Of a stretch of 64,000 nt of DNA, positions 46,797-56,963 are shown piece by piece. The position numbers and the translations under genes are program-made. The notes beneath the pieces are model-generated. The model searched no databases. It saw only the letters and a program-made list of their open reading frames with translations, and was not told the DNA's origin. Location: NCBI GenBank assembly GCA_019426215.1, contig CM033405.1:28612199-28676198 (forward strand). Reading direction: 5' to 3'. Source of the DNA: Buddleja alternifolia (lineage: Eukaryota > Streptophyta > Magnoliopsida > Lamiales > Scrophulariaceae). The first letter of the stretch is position 1; every line of letters starts with the position of its first letter.

Positions 46797-46804
46797 TATA
46801 TATA
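46797..46804 (+). promoter_or_regulatory. TATA box of PELPK gene 1
   Basis: CTATATATAC lies 99 bases before the ATG. The equivalent element precedes gene 2 at 51243. Confidence 0.6.
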
Positions 46805-46895
46805 CTAGAAAACCAAATGTATCACTCATTCATATATCCAACACTTCAAATATCAAAGAATACTTCTTCTCATTCATTTAACACTTTCTCAAAAA

Positions 46896-47357
46896 ATGGC
46901 ATTTAATCATTTCCGCCCTTCATTTCTCTTGTTACTTCTCATTACTTTATCATCAATAGCTGGAAACACAACTCAAGCTGAGGCTCGCCACCTCTTGGAA
47001 TCAGCCTTGCCCGAAATTCCCAAGCCCGAAATTCCAGCTATACCAAAGCCTGAACTACCGACACTTCCAAAACCCGAGTTGCCAACTTTACCTAAGCCCG
47101 AGCTTCCAGCGTTGCCAAAACCGGACCTTCCAATATTGCCAAAACCGGAGTTGCCATCGAAGGCTGAATTGCCAAAACCCGAAATTCCTGAATTGCTAAA
47201 ACCCCAAATCCCGGAACTACCAAAACCTGAAATTCCAACATTGCCAAAACCTGAGTTGCCAAATCTCCCAAAGCCCGAATTGCCTAAGTTGCCCGAGCTC
47301 CCAAAGTTTCCAGAATTGCCTAAGCCCACCTTGCCAGAAGTGCCCAAATCTCCATGA
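46896..47357 (+). CDS. PELPK-type secreted proline-rich protein, gene 1
   Basis: A complete intronless gene of 153 residues. It has an N-terminal signal peptide (SFLLLLLITLSSIAGNTTQAEA, about 1-30), a short RHLLES linker, then a long array of pentapeptide-like units PELPK, PEIPK and PKPELPTL, ending LPEVPKSP. This composition (Pro, Glu, Leu, Lys) is that of the Arabidopsis PELPK1 family of cell-wall-associated proteins, linked to growth and stress responses. It has no enzymatic domain. A paralogue lies at 51340. The perfect reading frame in a repetitive gene and the TATA box suggest it is expressed. The antisense open frame with glycine/serine repeats is a shadow. Confidence 0.92.
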   Translation: MAFNHFRPSFLLLLLITLSSIAGNTTQAEARHLLESALPEIPKPEIPAIPKPELPTLPKPELPTLPKPELPALPKPDLPILPKPELPSKAELPKPEIPELLKPQIPELPKPEIPTLPKPELPNLPKPELPKLPELPKFPELPKPTLPEVPKSP

Positions 47358-48969
47358 TTTCTATACTGAGAAGCAGGGATTCATTCAAAATACATTAAGA
47401 AATTCATCATGTAGTTCTTGCGTTTGAGTACTTGTTTTTTATTATTATATATTTATTGTACGTGATTGTATTAGACAACATTTGTTTTGAAGTGTTTTTG
47501 GTTTGTATTTGCACTTGTGTACTACTTAAGTATATTTTGTGGTTGCTTAATATGTTACCCTTGGTTGCTTGTGTTCATTGTCCCGGGCTCCAATTTTTCT
47601 TTTTTATATTCAGATAATATAATGTGAAACTTTTAAGTTTTTGTCCTTAATTGAAGTGCACTCCTTTGATGTACTTCGTGAAACTAAATCATATATAATC
47701 CTCTCTCATATGCTACTGTCAAACTTTCACGAATTTAGGAGCTTTTGTAAAAACCAAAAAACACTTTGGATTTCATTAATTTCTTTTAGATAATTAGTTA
47801 CATGTATCAATTACATTATGAATATTAATTATTTATCAGCATATAGAGCTAACATAATTTACAACAACTAACACATACCAATAAAGTAAAAAAAATGCCA
47901 CATTCTGTCGGTGAGATTAGAACTCAAGACCTCTAATATCTTGTGGCATTAACTTCGCCCGTAAAACTAGTTCTCATCTGTGGATTTCATTAATTCCAAC
48001 ATCAATTTTTTTTACTTTCTGACAATTATGGGCCATTTCTATGTTATCAATACAAAATTCAATTGGACTAATTAACCTTCAAAATCTTATGTTGGTATAT
48101 TTTCTACAATTTAATAAAGATAAGGTTTTGAAACTTTTTATTTTATCTTTTTACTAAGGGCGATCACACTCAATGCATGTAATTTTAATGATGGCGGCAT
48201 ATTCAATTCATATACACACACAAAATATATGTATAAAACAAATTATTGAGAATATGAGCCTGACTAGAACAAACAAATAATATTAATTACAATGTGAGGT
48301 GACAATGCAAAAAATATACATAGTGAGTTACAATATCTTTTGCTTTAATTTGCTGCAATAGTACTTTTTGGGAAAATTATTGTGAAGGGAAATTTAATAA
48401 AGACACAATAAGATCTATTAAAATGGATTGAATTTACTATTTTAGTAATTTTTAAAGTTAAAAAATCCCTTCTCTTTAATTAGTTAACACTTATTGTGTC
48501 TTTATTAATTTAAAAATTTCCTAGTCCCTTAACAATAATTTTTCCTAATACTTTTAGTGATAATAGTTCTTTTTAAGTTGTCCGCAAATAGTTGACACTT
48601 GTCATTAAACAAGTAACTTTTACCAAAACAATTCCATTAATTTTAATCTAAAAATCAAGGTTCATCTAATTTTAAAAATCAATACCAACAGTGTTAGTAT
48701 ACAATCTAACGATTGAATTTGTTCGAAAGAAAAATCAATTAAATTTATTTTCGTCATAAAGATGTACTTTCATGAGCTTTATTGATACAAAAATCTGTCT
48801 AAGGAGCATCAAATTATTCTCCTTAATTGCCGAGTTGACTAAAAGAAAATCACTCAATATTGTTAAAATTAATAAAACTTACATCTAAAAAACTCATAAA
48901 AATATTTCCTATACCAAAACAAATTTAATTAACTTTTAGTTAGAATAAACCCAATCTTTATATACTAAC
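47358..48969. other. Intergenic DNA between the PELPK genes, left part
   Basis: Contains the gene-1 3' UTR, then AT-rich sequence. No gene was recognised. Confidence 0.55.
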
Positions 48970-49820
48970 TGTTAGATGTTATTATTATTTTCCTAGTTAG
49001 ACTAGTTAATTGCTTTCCTAGTTAGACTAGTATTTTTATTACCTTATTTCTCTTTTACCTTCTTTATAGTTAAGGTTTTCTTGTATTCTCTATCTCTTGT
49101 AACTATATATATGCTACTCAGTAATACAAGTTCCTTACGAGGTTTTCTCTATTCTAACATGGTATCAGAGTTAAAGGTTTTTTCTTTCAACCCTCATGAT
49201 CTTTCGTTTCCGCCAGCCTCTACCATCACCGTCCCCGTCCGACTCCTTATATTTTTTTCTTCTTCTTTTATTTTTGTTCTTTCTTTACTACGGTGAATCT
49301 TTTGTAATTTAGTTTGGGTTAACAACATGTTCTTTATCTTTTTTGTGTTTTAGCCAGTTTCTTTCTTTTTCTTTCTCTGGTCGTGTTTTAGCCGCCGCCG
49401 CCTCTAGTTTCTTTTTTTCCTTTGGCCGTGTTCAAGTTGCCGCCGCCGTTTGATCGGGCACTGCCTCTATCATCGCTGCTGTTTGCTCGGCCGATCAACC
49501 AAGCAGGCAAAGAAAATAAAAAAATACTGCTAAGAAGCATTCTCTACACGAAAGGAGTACCGTCCCGACTTTTCTTGGATTTTTGTTCCCGTCTCAGCGT
49601 TCAAGACCTCCCGTTTCGACTGCGGGACAATGTTAGATTTTATTATTATTTTTCTAGTTAGACTAGTTATTTGCTTTCCTAGTTAGACTAGTATTTTTAT
49701 TATCTTATTTAGCTTTTACCTTCTTTATAGTTAGGGTTTTCTTGTATTCTCTATTTCTTATAACTATATATATGTTACTCAATAATACAAATTTCCTACG
49801 AAATTTTCTCTATTCTAACA
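48970..49820 (+). mobile_element. TRIM: miniature LTR retrotransposon (851 bp)
   Basis: 190-bp terminal direct repeats (48970-49159 and 49631-49820) both run TGTTAGAT... to ...CTATTCTAACA. The tRNA-Met primer site TGGTATCAGAG (49160-49170) directly follows the left LTR. A purine-rich GCGGGACAA precedes the right LTR. The 471-bp interior has no gag or pol, so this is a terminal-repeat retrotransposon in miniature, mobilised by another element's proteins. LTRs differ at a number of positions, so it is not very young. Flanking 5-mers do not match (CTAAC versus CATCA). Confidence 0.88.
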
Positions 49821-51242
49821 CATCACGCATATTTTGATTTTTTTCATTAAATTATCATTGTCTTTCTGGATTTAGAAGAATTTTAATTTGTTATTTTCAA
49901 AGTTTAGGTGGACGACTTCTTAGCAAGCCAACTTAGTACAGCCACCTCATTAATTGTCAAATAGGTATAACTGCATTAATGCATCTACCACTTTGAACCC
50001 TTGAGGGATTAATAAGGCCAGTCGCCTTTAGACGAACCAATTTAAACTAACATGAGGCGTAAAATGAAATACTGTACTGGCTGGAGTTCATGATCTTCAG
50101 TTTGGTAGCTCAAAATTGAATAAAATTATACTGAAAAATAATTAAAGCGAGCTCAAATTAGTTTAATAATTTTGGTTTATTTATAAAATCAACAGCTTTG
50201 CAAGTCGAGATGAAATGACTTAATTTTAAGTAAGTTGTGTTTAAATTCGTCTCAATCTCGAGCCGATTTACCATTATATGTTTGGTAATAGTAGTACTAT
50301 AAGTAGTCTCTTATAGAAGCTTATGATCTATAATACTTGCACAAACATTTGTAAATGATGTTCGGTTCAAGTGGCAAGTTCGAGGCCTCACGCCCACGAT
50401 CCATGAGAGCGCGCATGGCTTCGCGTAATATATGTACTTGGGCTATTTATCTATTTTTATAATTATTAATTAATGATAATCTTTTTTAAACTCCTAATTG
50501 ATGGTTATTAATTTGTTGTTTCTTTGATTCTTTGGACACTCATGTTACGCGTATAAACTCATCGAATTAATTTACCAAAACAAGAAAAATAATATTCATC
50601 GAATCCATGTCCGACATTCCAAAACTATGTTTAAATATTAATTAAAATAATAAGCAGTTACATTCATGTCCAATACTTTTAATTTTTGAATTAGTTGTGT
50701 TCCAAAATGATTAAAGCAACTTATCTCATGCATTAAAATGTGTAAATATTATACATCGTTGAAAAACTTATGTTATGATATATTGCTGACTTATCTGTAT
50801 TGTTTTACACATGGAGTTAAGTTTTACTGATATATATCGTCTATAATATATTCTCACACATTAAATATCTTATTTTATATATTTTCTTACATTTTACCAC
50901 TAAATCTACTATTTTTTGGTTGAACTATATATTATAAGTTTTCAATACTTTTAAATATAATTATATGAACATCTCTTACAATTAATTATGTATTTATATA
51001 AAGTATGCCGTGTCCTATAATCTTCAAAATTGCGCATTTTTTCTTGTGCCATCTTGTGTTATAAGTGTCTCCACATTCCTAACCACAGTTTTCTAGAGAA
51101 AAATGACAAATATATAATTGAAAATAACATCAAGGAGAAGTTAATTACCCGGGAAAAAAAAAAAAGTTGAGAAGTTGAACTACCTCACAAATTTTCCCAC
51201 CAACCAAGCCAAAACTATAGACGTTTCTCCGCATCCACTGTC
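49821..51242. other. Intergenic DNA upstream of PELPK gene 2
   Basis: About 49916-50350 is a diverged duplicate of 45776-46190, and 50790-51240 matches 46330-46790 more loosely. No gene was recognised. Confidence 0.55.
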
Positions 51243-51249
51243 TATATAA
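51243..51249 (+). promoter_or_regulatory. TATA box of PELPK gene 2
   Basis: TATATAA lies 97 bases before the ATG, in the same position as in gene 1. Confidence 0.6.
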
Positions 51250-51339
51250 CCTACAACACCCAATTCTCCATGCATCACTCAATTAACATATTCAACACTT
51301 ACAATCAAAGATAGAAAACTATTCCTCAGATCAAACAAT

Positions 51340-52041
51340 ATGGCATATGATCATTTCCGCCCCTCGTTTTTCTTGTTACTACTCATTACTTTATCATCAA
51401 TAACTGGAAACACGATTCAAGCCGAGGCTCGCCACCTCCTGGAATCAGCCTTGCCCGAGATTCCCAAGCCTGAAATTCCTTTGCCACAAATTCCAGTTTT
51501 ACCAAAGCCCGAACTACCAACATTTCCAAAACCCGAGCTACCAACTTTACCTAAGCCCGAGTTCCCGACGTTGCCTAAGCCTGAGCTTCCAACGTTGCCA
51601 AAATCGGAGCTTCCAGCAGGTTTGCCAAAACCAGAGTTGCCAGCATTATCGAAGGCTGAGTTGCCAAAACCCGAGATTCCTGAATTGCCAAAGCCCCAGA
51701 TTCCAGAACTGCCAAAACCTGAAGTTCCAACATTGCCAAAGCCCCAGATTCCAGAACTACCAAAACTCGAAGTTCCAACGGTGCCAAAGCCCCAGATTCC
51801 AGAACTGTCAAAACCTGAAGTCCCAACATTGCCAAAGCCCCAAATTCCAGAACTGCCAAAATTCGAAGTTCCAACAGTGCCGAAGCCTGAGTTACCAACT
51901 CTCCCAAAGCCTGAAATTCCAACAGTGCCAAAGCCTGAGTTACCAACTCTCCCAAAGCCTGAATTGCCTAAGCTACCTGAGCTCCCAAAGTTGCCAGAAG
52001 TACCTAAGCCCACATTGCCCGAAGTGCCGAAATCCCCTTGA
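51340..52041 (+). CDS. PELPK-type secreted proline-rich protein, gene 2
   Basis: A complete intronless gene of 233 residues and a paralogue of the gene at 46896. Both share the signal peptide (LLLLITLSSITGNTIQAEA), the RHLLES linker, the repeat array and the LPEVPKSP end. It is 80 residues longer through extra repeat units, notably a higher-order block of PKPQIPELPK / PEVPTLPK or PTVPK repeated about four times (51690-51890). The first ~45 residues are the best conserved part of the pair, and the array differs mainly in unit number. Probable role: a structural, wall-associated, hydroxyproline-modifiable protein in the apoplast. Confidence 0.92.
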   Translation: MAYDHFRPSFFLLLLITLSSITGNTIQAEARHLLESALPEIPKPEIPLPQIPVLPKPELPTFPKPELPTLPKPEFPTLPKPELPTLPKSELPAGLPKPELPALSKAELPKPEIPELPKPQIPELPKPEVPTLPKPQIPELPKLEVPTVPKPQIPELSKPEVPTLPKPQIPELPKFEVPTVPKPELPTLPKPEIPTVPKPELPTLPKPELPKLPELPKLPEVPKPTLPEVPKSP

Positions 52042-53096
52042 ATTCTATACCAATTAAGAAGCAAGATTTATTCAGAATCCATTCAACACGCTTGACCATG
52101 TAGTTCTTGTGCTTGCCTACTTATTTTTCTTATTTGTACGTGATTGCATCACACACTATTTGTTTTGCAGTATTTTTTTATTTGTATTGTGTATGTACTA
52201 CTTAAATATATTTTGTGGTTACCCCTAATCTTTGTGTTTGTTGTCATGACATTCATTTTCTCTTTCAATATTTAAATAATACGAAACTTTAACGCTATGC
52301 TAAGATGTATTTTCATTTAAGAAATTTTAATTAATTTCAATTTGTGTAACTTGTTGTGATAAAACAAAATATCTTGTTATTTAGTATATAGTTACGAAAA
52401 TTTCAACGTTGTCACCTGACTGTAATAAACATTTTGTTTATATATTGTAGTGAAGTAGTTAAAACACATCTTCAATATTTCTAGTATATATAGGCCTCGA
52501 TTGGGAGAGATTGTTTCAAAGAAGTTTTTTCATGAAAAAAGTGAGAAATTTTGATGTAAGAGAGTAGAAAAATGGTGTTAGAATTAATTGTGTTTGGATG
52601 AGTTAATTCTTTTTAGGAAAAACACGTAAAGATGACTTTTGATGTTATGCGTTTGTTTTGGCGAAATTGCAAATTTAATACCAAGATAGGGCAATTTTTA
52701 TTCTACCCCACCCTTAACGCGATTTTTGAAATCGTCCCAATAATTGAAAAAGTTACAAATGTAGTCCTTTTTTTTTTAGCAGCATTAATCCCACACTTTA
52801 TTTTTCATCAAAAACTAATGGAAAGTTATGGAATGTACTTTTAAAATTTGTAATTTACTACCTTAATTAGATAGATTGTCTCAAACACCAATAAAATAAT
52901 TTCGTTTGTCATTTAACCTCTTGAAAACCAAAAAATTGAAAAGACAAAAGTTCACTATCTTTCCTAACATATCCCTTGTCCAACATCCTCCTTCATCGCC
53001 CAGCACCTTCCAGCTCCTTCCCTTACACGCCATCTTGTCTTCCCTACCCCCAACCCAGCCTTTTCCGTCGCTGCCCAACTCCCTCCTTACAGCCTG
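52042..53096. other. Intergenic DNA between PELPK gene 2 and the Sirevirus
   Basis: The gene-2 3' UTR resembles that of gene 1 (TATATTTTGTGGTT). The rest is AT-rich with a C-rich stretch at 52980-53095. No gene was recognised. Confidence 0.5.
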
Positions 53097-54638
53097 TGTT
53101 AGGAATTTCATGTTAGATGTTTTGATAATCACAATTAGGACTTTTTGTTAGACTCCAAAATATGTAAGTTTGATTTTAGCTTTGAAGCGTTAGATTTGTA
53201 ATAGGCTTTGTTTTATTTTTATTCTAGATTGTTAGGTTAAGTTGTCTTAGACTGAGCGTCTGATATGTTCTGAGTGAGTTTATCAGATGTAAAAGTTTGA
53301 AGACTCAAGCGCCTGAAGTCTGAATAAAGATGAAGATTCCAAACGTCTAGAATGACTAGCTACATCAAGCGTCACCTTATAGGATAGAAGTGATTCAAGG
53401 ATGAACAAGCGTCTATCAATGACTGATTTCACTTGAATTTATTTTTAAGTCTAGAAGGAGTTTAATGCAAATAGTCTCAATGCATTAAGGGCCAACGGAC
53501 ATTTAATTCAAAAACATTAAATGCTGATAAGAGCATTAAATGTGATAAACACTTTCAGACGTACGGAGAAGCCACCCTATTGGACTGTTAAACATTTCAT
53601 AGACTGCAGCACCAACTTTGTGCAGCAGATTTTCAGGAAAAAGGACAAAAGTTGTTCACTCACGGAAGTGAGAGACACGCGCTCGTGCATGTGTCAAACG
53701 GACCCTTTCTCCAAGAATGTCTATAAATAGGACTTCAACAACAAGCCGAGAATGATTGATTTTCAAGCCAAATTGCTGTTGCATTGAAGTCTCATTCCTT
53801 AAACTCTCAGAAAAGCCAAAATTTTCAAGAAAACATTCTCTTTGCTTTTCTTCAATTCCTGAGACAGTCAACCGATATCTCAAACATTCTTTTCGAAGAA
53901 ACCCACATTACTACTGAGATATTCCTAGTTGTTTGAACTTTACCAAAATCAAACAAACCTTTTAGAAAAACCCCTATCCAAGGCTCGCGATCTGTGTGAA
54001 GTCGAAGTTGGATACTTGCAGTATTTCTGGGTGAAAGAAGCAAGGTGATTGAAGTGATTTGGAGTAGAAGTCTGTGTGATCAAGGAGCTCAAGTCATCGA
54101 CATCCATCTCTCCCTAATTTGTAGAAGATTCTGTGTGATTCTTTGAGAATCATGTTAGTGGATTGCCTCCAAGTGTTCAAGGAGAAGAAGGACGTAGTTG
54201 GGATTACACCACCCAACGAACCTTACAAATACTATGTTCTTTACTTTACATTCAGTTTTTCATATTGTCATATCATAAACTGATCAAGTAAAACTTAATC
54301 AAACGCTAAGCAACTAAATACACTTTCCGTGACGCTAAAGCTTTTAAAAAGAAGACTACGAAAATCATTCCGCTGTGCTAACACTGATTAAAGAACTGAA
54401 CGCTTAAACCTACTTGGTTAAAGTATTCAAATCTTGAAGTCTAAGTTAACTTTCTAAAAATAGTCTTCATCAGACGCTTAGCCTAAGCGTCTATATTTCA
54501 AGTAAACGCTCAGTCTAAGCGTCTACATTTCAAGCGTCCAAAACTATTTTAATACGAAACTATTTGAAGTCGAAAAAGACTTCAGGGTTTATTCAACCCC
54601 CCCTTCTAGACCCTTTCGTATGCCACTTGGGACCAACA
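53097..54638 (+). repeat. Sirevirus 5' LTR
   Basis: Begins TGTTAGGAATTTC and ends GGGACCAACA. It contains an interrupted palindrome with 10-base arms AGACGCTTAG (54472-54481) and CTAAGCGTCT (54483-54492), and more AAGCGTCT copies at 53407 and 54517. A TATA-like TCTATAAATAGG lies near 53719. Confidence 0.9.
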
Positions 54639-54640
54639 AG

Positions 54641-54652
54641 TGGTATCAGAGC
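54641..54652 (+). promoter_or_regulatory. tRNA-iMet primer-binding site
   Basis: TGGTATCAGAGC, two bases after the LTR end; the standard plant copia primer site. Confidence 0.9.
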
Positions 54653-54735
54653 GGTTAAAGTTGAAATTTTAAAATTTCCAAGTATAACTGCTTGTTTAGA
54701 TCCTTTTTCAAACTTAGTTGCTTTAGATTTTAAAA

Positions 54736-56868
54736 ATGGCATTTGCTAAAGTTCCCAAACTGACTGAGTCAAATTTTGACACATGGAAAGTCAAAGCATT
54801 TACATATCTCTGTTCATGTGATGATGACATGTGTGATATTATTTCAGATGGGCCAATCAAAATATATAAAGTTATCACAAGAGCGCCTGGAGCAACGGAA
54901 GACACTCCAGATGGTTACGTTGAAAAACAAAAACAAGAATGGTCTCCAGATGAACGTCGAAGAGCAAATTTGGACAATGTTGGTCGGAATTCTCTATATA
55001 CGGCTATTGGTGGTAATGACAACCTATTTAACAAGATCAAATCATGCAAAACCACTAAAGAAATATGGGATAAGTTGGCTACAATTTGTGGTGGTTCAGC
55101 TCAGATTAAAGAGAACAAACTTTCCATTGCAAAGGAAAAGTTTAACAAATTTAAGATGTCACCCAATGAAACTTTAGAGCAATTAGATATAAGATTTACA
55201 GCTCTGGTTACAGAACTTACATCGTTGGGAATGGATTTATAGAATCGAGAAATGGTGGTTAAGATCTTTAGAAGTTTACCAAGTAAATTCTTGATGAAGA
55301 CGACTGCTATGAGAGAATCAAATATGTTGGATCTCCTAACTCCAGAAGACGCCTTTTCAGAGCTCAAAGCATTTGAGTTTGAGTTGAATTCTGCTAGTGA
55401 TGTTGTGAGTAGTCCAGTGATTGAATCTGGAGCGCTTATAGCATCAATCAAAGGCAAATCGGGTAATAAAGGAAAGAATTTAGATATCAATGAGGAAGAG
55501 GAGTTGGCTTTGCTGAATAAATTCAGAAAGTTCTTGAGATATGAAAAGAAAGGAAAAGGTTTCAATAATCAAGGACAAAGTTCATATCAAGCGCCTTCTC
55601 CGGTGCAACAACAGTTTCAAGCGCCTCAGTATTTTATTCCTTCACCCCAAGCGCCTGCTCAATACCAAGCGTCTACTCAAAATCTCTCAGCTCCTGTGGT
55701 CTCAAAACCACACATTGCAAGGTTAACAAATGAACAAAAGATGAAAACTAATCTTTGTTATAATTGCAGGAAACCAGGGCTCTACCAGGTAAATTGCCCT
55801 TATCCAAATGTATCCAAGCCCTCAAGGCAGGATTACTTGGATAGAAACCAATTCAGGAGCAACCTTCGTCAACAAGGTTTGGTAGCAGAATCAGAACCAG
55901 CACCTGCACCTGAAGATTTAGAATCATCAGAGGAGAGTAGTGATGATGATGAGCCATTAGATGACTCAGCGCTCACATGTCTCATGGCCAGAGATGATGA
56001 AGCGTCCCCTAAGGTAATCAATGAATTATCTATTCCTCTCTCTTATGATGAATTACTTGACAAAGTCAAAGCATACTACAATGAATGTCAAGAAGCTGCC
56101 AAAATATATCAAAACGATCTCGCTATTATCTCATCACTCACAAGAGATAAAGTAACGCTCAAAGCAGAGTTGAAAGTTCAGCAACAATACATTGAGAAGA
56201 ACCAATCACTTGAGAGTGAGATTATTCAATTAAAAAGCGATCTTGATATTATAGTCAAGAGAGAAGCTGATTTGATCACTAGACTTGCGAAATCAGAGCA
56301 GCTCATCTCATCATTATCAAAAGCTTCTAGAAAGTTGGATAATGTGACTGAAGTAACTAGATTATTTGGTGAAAAGACCGGTTTAGGATGCGATAAACTC
56401 GGTAAACAACCTAATAAATCTAATGTTACGGCGAACAACAAAGGAAAGGGTGTTATCTTTGTCGAGAAAGGTTCACAAGGTCAAACACAAAATGAACCTA
56501 GCGACAATGGTAAGAGGCCAAATGAGAAAGCCAAAGCTGACTCAGGCAAGGGTAAGGCTAAGGCAAATGATTCACAAAGACGGGTCTATCCAAACGCTCA
56601 AAAGGCTAAAGATAAGTCTGACCACTGTGAATCAAGCGCTAAGCGTCTAGCACCAAAAGTGCAACCCAAGCCAGCGCCAAGGAAATACCAGCGTCAATAT
56701 CCAAGACAGTCAAGGTCATATTATCGATACTATGATGATTATGATTATGACTATGATTATGACTACTATTATAATCAAGGATATTACTATACACCCAAAA
56801 AGCACACACAACACGATGTGAAACCCAAAAAGGCCAGTATTCCTACAATGAAGACCAAGCAAATATAG
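54736..56868 (+). pseudogene. Sirevirus gag, one internal stop
   Basis: The start is the ATG at 54736 (MAFAKVPKLTESNFDTWK). The frame continues to 56868, broken only by TAG at 55240-55242. It has a UBN2 gag core (KEIWDKLATICGG, NETLEQLDIRFTAL), a Pro/Gln-rich linker and a zinc-knuckle position reading CYNCRKPGLYQVNC, where the His of CCHC is Leu. An acidic segment (EESSDDDEP), a long coiled coil (56040-56340, LTRDKVTLKAELKVQQQY and on), a Lys-rich region and an Asp-Tyr repeat (YDDYDYDYDYDYYY) follow. The coiled coil is typical of Sirevirus Gag. The damaged knuckle suggests loss of RNA binding. Confidence 0.88.
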
Positions 56869-56963
56869 GTTCCTAAAGTTCTAATTCAAACTAACAATGT
56901 TACTAATGTTAAAGGACCCAAGCAACAATGGGTACCTGAACAGAAATAGAACTTCCCTTTTGA

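Noticed and set aside
46973..47347. Glycine/serine-rich antisense frame opposite PELPK gene 1 (and the one at 51417-52064)
   Set aside because: It is the mirror of the Pro-Leu repeat array; no promoter or signal supports an antisense gene.
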